A stretch of DNA of 15,653 nt from Candidatus Omnitrophota bacterium (GTDB lineage Bacteria > Omnitrophota > Koll11 > Gygaellales > JAQTUY01): NCBI GenBank assembly GCA_028707105.1, contig JAQTUY010000028.1, positions 1 to 15,653 on the forward strand, given 5' to 3'. Within the stretch, counting starts at the first letter, position 1. Each line of letters opens with the position of its first letter. The translations under genes and the position numbers were made by a program. Below the pieces are notes generated by a model. The model saw only the letters and a program-made list of their open reading frames with translations. It ran no database searches and was not told the DNA's origin. Positions 1 to 9,200 of the stretch are shown here, in pieces.

Positions 1-1
1 G

Positions 2-619
2 ACCTGTGAAAAGAATTTTTATAAAGAGGTAGTGGAATTCGCTAAAAAGAATAAGTTGATCGTTATTTCCGATCTTGCTTATTCGGAGATCGCCTACGAC
101 GGATATAAGCCTTCGAGTTTCCTGGATGTAGATGGGGCCCGGGACGTGGGTATCGAGTTCCATTCTTTATCAAAAACTTACAATATGACCGGCTGGCGAG
201 TGGGATTTGCCTGCGGTAATCCCGAATTAGTGGGGGCATTAGCCACAGTGAAGTCTAATGTTGACTCCGGCATTTTTACGGCTATCCAGATAGCAGCCGT
301 CGCTGCCCTGGAGGGATCTAATGCCCACCTTGACTCGATGATAAAACTGTATCAGGAAAGGCGGGATACCTTAGTAAGCGGGCTTAAGTCTTTAGGCTGG
401 AATGTTAAAAATCCCAAGGCGACTTTCTATGTCTGGATCAAGATCCCCAGGAAATACGATTCCCGCGCCTTTGCCAAGCTTCTATTAGACAAGGCGGATA
501 TTGTTGTCACACCGGGTATTGGTTTTGGCAAATACGGGGAAGGTTATATCCGCATGGCCCTGACTGTTTCCAGGGAAAAAATGCAAGAGGCAGTGGAGCG
601 CTTAAGAAAAGTCCTTTAA
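2..619 (+). CDS. dapL: Class I/II PLP aminotransferase, C-terminal part (LL-diaminopimelate aminotransferase type), 5' end outside window
   Basis: This is the C-terminal ~205 residues of a fold-type I PLP aminotransferase. The reading frame is open from base 2, so the GTG at 32 is internal and the true start lies upstream of the window. Visible signatures are the cofactor-contacting D-x-A-Y segment (SDLAYSE), the Schiff-base lysine in HSLSKTYNMTGW (codon 173-175), the following GWRVGFACGNP stretch, and the substrate-carboxylate arginine in GYIRMAL (codon 551-553). The DGYKPSSFL...GARDVGIEFHSLSK run is typical of LL-diaminopimelate aminotransferases, which transfer an amino group from glutamate to tetrahydrodipicolinate in lysine and peptidoglycan synthesis. 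Related alanine or aspartate aminotransferases share most of these motifs, so the family call is firm and the substrate is not. The stop overlaps the folK start (TAATG), suggesting translational coupling. Confidence 0.85.
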   Translation, partial: TCEKNFYKEVVEFAKKNKLIVISDLAYSEIAYDGYKPSSFLDVDGARDVGIEFHSLSKTYNMTGWRVGFACGNPELVGALATVKSNVDSGIFTAIQIAAVAALEGSNAHLDSMIKLYQERRDTLVSGLKSLGWNVKNPKATFYVWIKIPRKYDSRAFAKLLLDKADIVVTPGIGFGKYGEGYIRMALTVSREKMQEAVERLRKVL

Positions 620-1017
620 TGGTGACCTGTTATTTGGGATTAGGTTCTAATCTTGGGGACCGCAGGGCCAATATCGCCAAGGCCCTGGAGTACTTAAAAA
701 ACACCAAGGGTGTAAAAATAGAAAAGTTTTCCCGTATTTATGAGACCGATCCGATAGGCGGCCCGCCTCAGGGTAAATTTCTCAACGCTGCCCTCAGGAT
801 GCGTACTTCTTTAGCTCCCGCCGCGCTTTTAAAAACACTTAAAAGAATAGAAAAGCAGTTGGGCCGCAAAAAGGCCGTGCGTTTCGGGCCCAGGCTAATT
901 GATCTGGATATCCTTTTGTACGGGGACAAGCTCATTCATACCAAAAGTTTGCAGATCCCTCATCCACGGATGTTTGAACGCGAGTTTGTATTGAAGCCAT
1001 TGAGAGAGATCGTCTAA
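619..1017 (+). CDS. folK: 2-amino-4-hydroxy-6-hydroxymethyldihydropteridine pyrophosphokinase (HPPK), short form
   Basis: HPPK transfers pyrophosphate from ATP to 6-hydroxymethyl-7,8-dihydropterin in cytoplasmic folate synthesis. The 132-residue product shows the family landmarks in order: GLGSNLGD (residues 7-14), YETDPIGGPPQGKFLNAA (41-58, the pterin-binding and mobile-loop region), RFGPRLIDLDILLY (88-101, with the two Mg-binding aspartates D95 and D97), and IPHPRMFEREFVLKPL (113-128). It ends almost directly after FVLKPL, so it lacks roughly the last 20-25 residues usual in the family. These lie outside the catalytic motifs, so activity is plausible. The ATG overlaps the aminotransferase stop by one base, and the stop is 14 nt from the GTG of the next gene, so all three probably share a transcript. 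Confidence 0.93.
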   Translation: MVTCYLGLGSNLGDRRANIAKALEYLKNTKGVKIEKFSRIYETDPIGGPPQGKFLNAALRMRTSLAPAALLKTLKRIEKQLGRKKAVRFGPRLIDLDILLYGDKLIHTKSLQIPHPRMFEREFVLKPLREIV

Positions 1018-1019
1018 AA

Positions 1020-1025
1020 GGAGGG
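1020..1025 (+). promoter_or_regulatory. Shine-Dalgarno site for the module 1 gene
   Basis: GGAGGG begins three bases after the folK stop and lies 6 nt upstream of the GTG at 1032. It supports that GTG as the start of the giant gene, and the resulting N-terminus (M-I-G-K) matches the ATG-started module 2 protein. Confidence 0.8.
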
Positions 1026-1031
1026 TAGCTT

Positions 1032-4000
1032 GTGATCGGCAAGATCGTATCCAACCGCTACAAGATCTTGGAAGAGATATTCCAGGATCCACTCGCCACC
1101 CTCTATAAAGCCCAGGATTCAACCGAGAACAAACCCGTCTTTATTCGCTTCCTCAAAGAAAAGACCAAGCAGCGCTCTCTGGAGACATTGCTGCGTTTTA
1201 AACGCCTTCAGGAACAGCTCTCTAAGTTAAGCCATCCCAATTTGACTAAAATACTCTCTCAGGGCGAATTCGAGGGGTCAGACTACGTAGTAAAAGAATA
1301 TTCCGATTCCATCTTGCTCTCAGAGTTCTTAAGCCGGCCCCAGAATATCGGTCAGCCGCTTTCGGTGGATACAGCCGTTAGCATCATCCTTCAGATCTCA
1401 TCCGCTCTTGACTTAGCGCACCAGAATTCGATACTCCACCAGTCTATACAACCCCAAAGCCTCTTGGTGACTCAAGACCTTAAAACCGCCAGTCTTACTA
1501 ACTTTGGCTATAATCTTCTCGTAGATATCAGCCGTATCACTGAACCCGATGAGATTATCTCTACCTTTGGATATCTTTCTCCCGAAGCGTCGGGGATCCT
1601 GCGTAAACCCATCGACAGCCGTTCCGATATCTATTCTCTGGGCGTGTTGTTTTATCAACTTCTTTCTGGACGGTTGCCGTATCTGGCCCAAGATGTCGCT
1701 ACCCTTATTCATCAGCATATAGCCCAGAAACCGGATGCGCCGTCTACGGCAAATCCTCAAATACAACCCGTCATTGATAATATTGTTTTACGGCTTATAG
1801 CCAAAGATCCTCAAGACAGGTATCAATCTCTTGCCGGGCTGATCGCCGACCTTAAAGAATATCAGAAGCAAAGAGAGGAAGGCAAGAGCATAATAGACTT
1901 TGAGATCGCGCGTTCCGATAAACTAAGGCAGCTTACCTTTAACACCCGTCTTATCGGAAGGGATAAGGAATTAGGTCTGCTGAAAGATCTCCTTGGAGCG
2001 ACGAAACAAAGTAAGGGAAGCCTTTCTTTTATTTTTGGTGAGCCGGGTATCGGTAAATCCCGCCTGGTTGATGAACTCCGCGCCCATGTCCACGGCTTAG
2101 GCGGTATCTTTGCCGGCGGCAAATGTTATCAGTTTGAGTTCAGGACACCTTACAAGTTGTTTGCGGAAGTAATCGACGCTTATATTAATAAGGTCAAACG
2201 CCTGCCCCAGGAAGAACAGCAGGTTCATATTAAACGTATCAAGGATACACTAGGGGAGTTGGGAGGTGAAGTTGTTAAAATTGCGCCTGCATTAACCGAT
2301 CTCATAGGTAAGCCTCCTAAACTCATTGACTTAGAGCCCGAAAAAGAGAAGATCAGGTTCTTGATAACTATAACTAATTTCCTTGTTGGCTTATCTACTT
2401 CTCAAGCCCCTTTGCTTATATTCTTGGATGATCTGCAGTGGGTGGATGATGGTTCTTTGGAAATTCTGGAGCGTCTTGCTGAAAAGATCTTAAACGCTGC
2501 TACTTTGATCATTATAAGTTATCGGGATACTGATGTAGATGAGGAACATCCCCTGATCCGGTTTATAAGTAAACTTAAAGAACAGGGAGCATCTTTTCTG
2601 CAAATTCCGGTAAAGTCGTTTTCCCTCAACGAAACCGCTCAGATTACTTGTCAGATACTTCTTGAAAAGCGAGAACGCATCTTGCCTTTGGCAAATGAGC
2701 TTCAAGGCAGGGCCAAGGGCAATCCGTTTTTTACCCTTGAACTCTTGCATTCGCTGGTAGATTCGGAGGTAGTTTTTTTGAAAGAGGACCATTATGCTTA
2801 TGATCTAGACAAGCTAAAGACTACTAATCTTCCTACCACTATAGTAGATGCGGTATTAAAGCGCATGAAGGACCTTTCGCAAGAGCACCTGGAGATAATT
2901 TCTTATGCTTCAATAATGGGTAAAGAAATAGAATTCAGGCTTCTTACGGAGCTTACGGGAAAATCTGCCGAGAAGATCGTCACATCGCTGGAAGAGGGTA
3001 TCAAAAACCAGCTGCTCTTTAGGGATCTCACCGGCCAGGAGAATATTTTCTTCATGCACGATCGCATCCGCGAGGCTTTTTATCAGCGGGTCCCTAAAGA
3101 AGAACGTGTCCCTCTGCACCGTCATATCGCCGAAGTAATAGAAGAACAGAGCAAGGATAATATTGAATCTGTTTTATATGACCTGGCGCATCATTTCAGC
3201 GAAGGAGAGGTCGAGGATAAAGCTTTGAAGTATGCTATACCAGCGGCGGATAAAGCAAAGTCGACTTATGCCAATACCCTGGCGATAAACCTTTATAATA
3301 CCGCAAAACAGATCCTGGAAAAGCAGAGTAAAACTCGCACGCCTGAATATGCCGGGGTTATGGAGAGCTTAGGTGAAGTGCAGAGGCTTTCCGGAAAGTT
3401 TGATGAGTCGATACAAACCCTTAAAGAATGTGAATCGTTGATCCCGCAGGAAGATAAACTACATAAGGCGCAGGTATTTGCCAAGATGGGAGATACCTTA
3501 TTTGAAAAAGGTGATATTGATAATAGCGGCCCGGTGTTAGTGCAGGCTCTTTCTATATTAGGAGTTAAAGTTCCGCGTCAGAAGATATTTATTTTTATGT
3601 TGGTACCGGTAGAATTTACCATCCAGATCTTCCATATATTATTCCCCAATATTTTCGTTAGAAAGACCTATCAGCATGACCTTAAGAACGCAATAATTGC
3701 GCACTTGTTGTATAGGTTAGGTTATGTGTATTATTTTTCAGACGCTATCAAAATGTATTATGTATGCGCAAGAGGATTGAATTTGGCAGAAACAAGGCTC
3801 GGGCCCTGCAGGGAGCTGATTCAGTTGTACGCAATTAGCGTTCCCGGTCATTCCACTACCATATTGCCCTGGACATGGCGGGCAGTGCATGACGCAAAAA
3901 AAGCATTGAAGATGGCGCAGAAGATACAGGATAAGATCATGGAGGGGGTCGCTTATTCGTATCTTTGTTTGATAAGTTATTTAGTCAATAAGCCGCTGGA

Positions 4001-6242
4001 GGGGGTCGAGTATGGCAATAAAGGCATAAAGATACTAAAAGGGCTGGGGGAATATTGGATCATGTCTATGGCCTATGCCTTTAGGGATGACCATAATAAT
4101 TTCATCATCGGAAGATTTCAAGATTCAAAAGAAGGTTTAAAAGAATTTCTTGCCGTTACCAGAGAAGTAAAGAGTCTGCAAAATCTGGGCTGGGCAATGT
4201 TCATCCAGGCCAGGATATCATATCTCTTAGGAGACATAGATTTAGCGATAGAAAGCGCAAAAGAATCAATACATTGGCTGCAAGTAAGCCAGGATAAGAT
4301 GAATGAAGAATTTGCTACCGCTATTTTAGGTTATGCATATTTAAAAAAGGGTGAATATGATAAAGCCATAGAACAAATAGAAAAAGCAATGGTTCTTTTC
4401 TGGCGTTATGCGACAGGAGGTTGGGCGGTAGATATATTCCATAAAGGCGCAGAGATCTATTTCGGTAAGATTTTAAATACGCCAAATCTATCGCGTAAAG
4501 ATAGGAAGTCCTATCTTGGGCATGCTCTATGGTTTTGCATGATGGCTGGGCTGTGGTCGTTTTTATTTCCTGCTTTCCGCGGCTGGAACTATCAAATAAA
4601 AGGGACTTACTTGTGGCTTAATGGCAGAAAGAGGGCAGCTATACGTGCCTGGGAGAAAGGCTTAGATTGGCTTAGGACAAATAAGACCAACCCCGGGGGC
4701 GACAAATATCGTATTGGCTCTATCTTTCTTGAAGAAGCTAAATTTCTTCTAATGGATGATCCCAAGGATAAAAAAGCCTACTCTAACCTGATAGAGGCAA
4801 GGGACCTCTTTACCGAGATGGGCTGTAAATTAGACCTGGATACTGCCAATAAGCTCTTAGAATCCATCTCCCCCGAAGGCATATCAGTTGACTCCCGTCA
4901 AGTCCTGACCCAGAAGCGCCATCTGGACAGCTTACTTTCCGTAACCCAGGCCATCGGCTCGATCTTTATCCTGGATGAGCTGCTCCAGAAGATCCTGGAA
5001 TACGGCCTGAAGGTAACCGGAGCTGAAAGAGGCTTTTTGCTGCTCTACGACCAGGCTAAGAACCTCTCTTTAAAAGTCTCCTCCAACCTGGAAAAAGACC
5101 TCCAAGGCCTATCCTTTTCCTATGAGAACTACAAATTATCTCTTGAGCTTATCAATGAAGTCCAGAATTCTAAAGCTGCTGTTATTGCCGGCCAAGATAC
5201 CGCATCCACTTCTAAGATCTCAAACGAGCTCAAAACCTTCTCTGTCAAACAAGCCATCGCCGTACCCCTGCAGACCCGAGATAAGCCTATAGGTATCCTC
5301 TATATGGATAACCGTCTTGCCGGTGGTACCTTCGGCAAAGATGAACTGGAATTAATGAAAGGCTTTGCGGTCCAGGCTTCAGTCTCAATTGAGAACGCTT
5401 TCCTGGTCTCAAGCTTAGTTGAACAGGAAAGATTAAAACAAGAGCTAGAGCTGGGCAGGCAGATCCAGGAAAGCCTCCTCCCCAAGGAGAGCCCAGTCAT
5501 CCAAGGATTAAAGCTCTCCGGTTTGATGCTCCCGGCCAAGGAGATAGGAGGAGATTACTATGACTTTGTCACCCCGGAAGAAAAAACGGGGTCAGACCCC
5601 ATTTCCCAGAGTCATTCATCTGTAGGTATCGTCATTGGTGACGTCTCCGGCAAAGGAGTAGCCGCAGGCCTGCTTATGGCTATGGCCAAGACCGCCATCC
5701 ACACCCTCTCCCAGGAGGAAACAAGCCCTAAACAGATACTCCTGCGCACTAACCAGATCCTGGTCAAACACATCGGCGCCCAGAAGTTCATGACCATGCT
5801 CTACTTCAGGTATGATACTCAAACCAGGACCTTAACCTACTCCTCAGCCGGACATGAACATATACTTATCTATCGTAGTAACTTACAGAGCCCAAGGGTG
5901 GTACCTGAGGGAACGTCCCCTTCGGGACAGCCTAACGTCGAATCCATCATCTCCGGCGGCTTTATGCTCGGGATGGTCCCGGACATCTCTGCCTTCCTGG
6001 AAGATAAAACCATCAGCCTAAGCCCGGGCGATAAGATCATCCTCTATACTGACGGTGTCACCGAAGCCAGAAACCCCCAGGAAGACCTCTTTGGCCTTGA
6101 GAAGCTGATTGAATTGATCCAAAAACATGGTTCAAAGCCCGCAGAACTGCTTTTAAACACCATAAAAGAGGAAGTTTACAATTTTATCGGCACCAGAGAA
6201 CAGTATGATGATATCACACTGGTAGTGATGGAGGCAGAATAA
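1032..6242 (+). CDS. Pseudokinase-AAA ATPase-TPR-GAF-SpoIIE phosphatase fusion (module 1)
   Basis: This is a 1736-residue cytoplasmic signalling protein. Residues ~8-280 have the Ser/Thr-kinase fold but look catalytically dead. The glycine loop lacks glycines, the VAIK lysine is R39, the alpha-C glutamate position is L59, the catalytic loop reads H136-Q-S-I-Q-P-Q-S143, and DFG is N157-F-G. The structural SPE (183-185) and DSRSDIYSLGV segments remain. An AAA_16/STAND-like ATPase follows (~305-700): Walker A GEPGIGKS (336-343), Walker B LLIFLDD (461-467), SYRDTD sensor strand, GNPFF and FMHDRIREAFY. TPR-like helices fill ~715-1285, with a hydrophobic stretch at ~851-876. GAF (~1296-1460), a signalling helix and SpoIIE/PP2C (~1490-1736) complete it. 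The metal-site motifs are intact: GGDYYD 1506-1511, GDVSGKG 1536-1542, D1674 in YTDG, D1726/D1727. The phosphatase carries two short in-frame insertions made of palindromic repeats. The domain order is known in annotated trifunctional kinase/ATPase/SpoIIE proteins; the signal and target are not evident. Confidence 0.9.
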   Translation: MIGKIVSNRYKILEEIFQDPLATLYKAQDSTENKPVFIRFLKEKTKQRSLETLLRFKRLQEQLSKLSHPNLTKILSQGEFEGSDYVVKEYSDSILLSEFLSRPQNIGQPLSVDTAVSIILQISSALDLAHQNSILHQSIQPQSLLVTQDLKTASLTNFGYNLLVDISRITEPDEIISTFGYLSPEASGILRKPIDSRSDIYSLGVLFYQLLSGRLPYLAQDVATLIHQHIAQKPDAPSTANPQIQPVIDNIVLRLIAKDPQDRYQSLAGLIADLKEYQKQREEGKSIIDFEIARSDKLRQLTFNTRLIGRDKELGLLKDLLGATKQSKGSLSFIFGEPGIGKSRLVDELRAHVHGLGGIFAGGKCYQFEFRTPYKLFAEVIDAYINKVKRLPQEEQQVHIKRIKDTLGELGGEVVKIAPALTDLIGKPPKLIDLEPEKEKIRFLITITNFLVGLSTSQAPLLIFLDDLQWVDDGSLEILERLAEKILNAATLIIISYRDTDVDEEHPLIRFISKLKEQGASFLQIPVKSFSLNETAQITCQILLEKRERILPLANELQGRAKGNPFFTLELLHSLVDSEVVFLKEDHYAYDLDKLKTTNLPTTIVDAVLKRMKDLSQEHLEIISYASIMGKEIEFRLLTELTGKSAEKIVTSLEEGIKNQLLFRDLTGQENIFFMHDRIREAFYQRVPKEERVPLHRHIAEVIEEQSKDNIESVLYDLAHHFSEGEVEDKALKYAIPAADKAKSTYANTLAINLYNTAKQILEKQSKTRTPEYAGVMESLGEVQRLSGKFDESIQTLKECESLIPQEDKLHKAQVFAKMGDTLFEKGDIDNSGPVLVQALSILGVKVPRQKIFIFMLVPVEFTIQIFHILFPNIFVRKTYQHDLKNAIIAHLLYRLGYVYYFSDAIKMYYVCARGLNLAETRLGPCRELIQLYAISVPGHSTTILPWTWRAVHDAKKALKMAQKIQDKIMEGVAYSYLCLISYLVNKPLEGVEYGNKGIKILKGLGEYWIMSMAYAFRDDHNNFIIGRFQDSKEGLKEFLAVTREVKSLQNLGWAMFIQARISYLLGDIDLAIESAKESIHWLQVSQDKMNEEFATAILGYAYLKKGEYDKAIEQIEKAMVLFWRYATGGWAVDIFHKGAEIYFGKILNTPNLSRKDRKSYLGHALWFCMMAGLWSFLFPAFRGWNYQIKGTYLWLNGRKRAAIRAWEKGLDWLRTNKTNPGGDKYRIGSIFLEEAKFLLMDDPKDKKAYSNLIEARDLFTEMGCKLDLDTANKLLESISPEGISVDSRQVLTQKRHLDSLLSVTQAIGSIFILDELLQKILEYGLKVTGAERGFLLLYDQAKNLSLKVSSNLEKDLQGLSFSYENYKLSLELINEVQNSKAAVIAGQDTASTSKISNELKTFSVKQAIAVPLQTRDKPIGILYMDNRLAGGTFGKDELELMKGFAVQASVSIENAFLVSSLVEQERLKQELELGRQIQESLLPKESPVIQGLKLSGLMLPAKEIGGDYYDFVTPEEKTGSDPISQSHSSVGIVIGDVSGKGVAAGLLMAMAKTAIHTLSQEETSPKQILLRTNQILVKHIGAQKFMTMLYFRYDTQTRTLTYSSAGHEHILIYRSNLQSPRVVPEGTSPSGQPNVESIISGGFMLGMVPDISAFLEDKTISLSPGDKIILYTDGVTEARNPQEDLFGLEKLIELIQKHGSKPAELLLNTIKEEVYNFIGTREQYDDITLVVMEAE
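5588..5600. repeat. Palindromic mini-repeat GGGGTCAGACCCC inside the module 1 phosphatase domain
   Basis: GGGGTC and GACCCC form perfect 6-base arms around a central A. The repeat is translated as part of K-T-G-S-D-P-I, between the GGDYYD and GDVSGKG motifs. The same interval is 4 residues longer here than in the paralogous phosphatase at 13934-15301, which has no such palindrome. From memory, this motif resembles REP-type dispersed repeats of environmental bacteria. Confidence 0.6.
5894..5928. repeat. Dispersed palindromic repeat, copy A, inserted in frame in the module 1 phosphatase domain
   Basis: The stretch contains GGTACC, then GGGAACGTCCC, then a 5-bp hairpin GTCCC-cttc-GGGAC. Bases 5894-5920 match the intergenic copy at 10058-10085 at about 25 of 28 aligned positions. 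It encodes roughly R-V-V-P-E-G-T-S-P-S-G. The interval from HIL to GGFML is 29 residues here but only 14 in the paralogous phosphatase, so the repeat appears to have been inserted in a surface loop without breaking the frame. Confidence 0.65.
6230..6234 (+). promoter_or_regulatory. Shine-Dalgarno site for the module 2 gene
   Basis: GGAGG lies inside the last codons of module 1, 9 nt before the ATG at 6244. Module 1 and module 2 are separated by a single base, so module 2 is probably translated from the same message with coupling. Confidence 0.65.
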
Positions 6243-6243
6243 T

Positions 6244-9200
6244 ATGATCGGCAAGACCGTATCCAACCGCTATAAGATAACCGAAGAAGTCAACCAGGAT
6301 TCCCTCACTGTCCTGTATAAAGCCCAGGATCAGTCTGAAAACAAGCCAGTTTATATCCAGCTTCTTAAAGATAGAACTAAAGAGCGCCCACTGGAAACCC
6401 TACTGCGTTTTAAGCGCGAAATAAATCAGCTTTCCAAGCTCGATCACCCTAACCTGTTAAAAACCCTTTCCCAGGGCGAATTTGAAAGCCAAGATTACAT
6501 TATCTATGAATATTTTGATTCTAAGCCTCTTCCGAGATACCTCGGCCAGCCGTTGTCGACAGATATCGCGGTTGAGATAATCCTGCAAGTTTCATCAGCT
6601 TTAGACCTTGCTCACCAAAACGGAATTCTGCATCAAGCTCTGCAGCCTCAAAGCATTCTCATAACCCAGGACCTTAAAACCGCAAAACTTACCAATTTCG
6701 GTCATAATATGCTTATTGATATTAGCCGTATCACCGAATTCAACGAAATCATCTCTACTTTTGGTTATCTATCGCCTGAATCCTCCGGGATTTTGAGAAA
6801 GCCCATTGATGCCCGTTCCGACATATACTCCGTCGGCGTACTTTTCTACCAGCTTATAACCGGAAGGCTTCCTTATACCGCGACTGATGTTGCAACCCTT
6901 ATTCATCAGCATATTGCTCAAAATCCTCCTTCACCCGTGAGTATCAATAATAAAATTCCACCTGCTATAGAGAATATGGTTTTGCGTCTTATCGCCAAAG
7001 AGCCCCAGGAAAGATATCAGAGCTTATCAGGTCTTGCAGCTGACCTCAAGGAATACCAGAAACAGCGTAAGGAAGGTAAGGAATTCATTGATTTTGAGAT
7101 AGCCAGGGGCGACCGTTTAGCCCAGCTTTCCTTTTCTACCCGTTTAATCGGCCGGGATAAAGAACTCGACCTGCTTAAAGGGAGCCTTGATCAGGCTAAG
7201 AATTCTAAAGGAAGTTTCTGCACGGTTTTTGGCGAACCGGGTATCGGAAAATCCCGCCTCGTGGATGAACTGCGGGCAAATATTCATTCCTTAAACGGCA
7301 TCTTCTGCGGCGGCAAATGCTACCAATATGAATTCCGCACCCCTTATAAAGTTTTCTCTGAAACCGTAGATGCTTACATAGAGAAGGTAAAGCGCCTTCC
7401 GCAGGAAGAACAGGATGTTCATGTTAAGCGTATTAAAGACGCCCTAGGAGAACTCGGTGGTGTAATCGTTAAGATCGCTCCTGCCATTATTGACCTCATC
7501 GGTGAACCTCCTAAGTTGGTAGAATTAGAGCCGGAAAAGGAAAGGATCCGTTTCTTAATTACCGTAACCAACTTTATTCTTTCTCTATCCTTTAAAGATA
7601 GCCCCTTGCTTATCTTTCTTGATGACTTGCAGTGGGTAGATGAAGGCAGTTTAGACATACTGGGAAGGTTGGCAGAGAAGATCAGTTCCGCATCCCTGGT
7701 TATTATTGCTAGTTACCGCGATACAGATGTAGATATCAATCATCCTCTTGTACAGAATCTGAAAAAGTTGAATGAAAAGAATATCCCTATCGCAGAGATC
7801 CCCATCAAGGCTTTTGCCATCAAGGAAACAGCCCAGATGATTTCGCAGATATTGATAGAAAAGGAAGAAAATATGCTGCCCTTAGCGGTCAATCTCCAGG
7901 AAAGGGCCAAGGGTAATCCTTTCTTTACGTTGGAATTATTGAGAACATTAGTCGAAGAAAAAATTGTCTATCTTAAAGATAATCGCTACACCTTTGATTT
8001 AGCCAAACTTAATGCCGCCAGCTTGCCGGAAAACATCATAGAAGTGGTGTTAAAAAGGGTGGAAGCTATGCCGGAGCAGGACCTTCAGGTTCTCTCTTAT
8101 GCCTCGGTCATGGGTAAAGAGATCAATTTCCAGCTTTTGACTGAATTGATCCAGAAACCTTTTGATGTGGTATTGAATTCCATTGAAAACGGGATGCACA
8201 ATCAGCTTATTTACCGTGATATTACCGGAAGAGAAAATATATTCTTTATGCATGATCGTATCCGCGAGGCATTTTATCAGAGGGTTCCGGCGCAAGAAAA
8301 GGCGCCTTTGCACAGACGCATCGGCCAGGTCATGGAGGAACGGGCAAAGGGGAATACTGACCCCGTTTTATACGATCTGGCTTATCACTTTACGCAGGGC
8401 CAACTTGAAGAGAAAGCCTTGGAATATTCTATTCCGGCTGCGCATAAGGCTCAGAATGCTTATGCTCAAAATCTGGCGATAAATCTTTATAATGCCTCTA
8501 AACAAATCCTGGAAAGGCAAAACAAAACCAATAGCGCCGATTATATTGGCGTATTGGAGAATTTGGGCGAAGTTTACCGCTTGGCAGGAAAATTCGACCT
8601 ATCCTTAGCTAACCTTAAAGAAGCCGAAGGGCTCATTCCTAGGGCCGATACTCTGCGCAAAGTTCAAGTCCTCTCTAAGATGGGGGATACCCTATGGGAC
8701 AACGGTAAAGCAGAGGAATCGGCTAAAATATTAGAGCAAGCGTTAAAAGTTCTGGGAGTATATATTCCCAGGACAATAATGGAAGTATTCTTAGGTATAA
8801 ACGTCCAGTTTACTACCCAGATGCTGCATACAATATTTCCCAAACTATTGGTAAGCGGTGAATATAAAGAAGACACGCGCAAATTATCAATTATAAGAAT
8901 ATTCAGCAGGTTGTTCCATGCCTATTATTTCAGCGATATGAACAGGACTTTATACTATTTTCTGCGCTGTCTAAATCTTGCCGAGAAAATAGGGCCCTGC
9001 CCTGAGCTAGCTTATTCGTATATATCAGCAGTGGGCGCGTGGGGGGCATTCCCTTGGTACAGACGTATAGAGAGGGATTTTAAGAAGGGGATTGAGATGT
9101 CGCAAAAGCTCAATGACCGGATCCGGGAAGGCACCGGATACGGTTATTATTCGTGCTTTGGGTGCTACATACGAGATAAGGGGATCGAGGGTTTGTCTTA

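Noticed and set aside
4691..4698. CCCCGGGG in module 1 as a repeat-derived insertion
   Set aside because: It coincides with a ~4-residue extension relative to modules 2 and 3, but the palindrome is too short and generic, and no second copy was seen in the window.
5322..5330. GGTGGTACC as another copy of the dispersed repeat
   Set aside because: It encodes part of the conserved A-G-G-T-F-G-K segment of the GAF domain, with no length difference from the paralogue, and the GGGAACGTCCC half is missing.
8349..8364. GGGG-aatactga-CCCC in module 2 as a palindromic insertion
   Set aside because: The protein alignment with modules 1 and 3 has no extra residues here, and the arms are only four bases.
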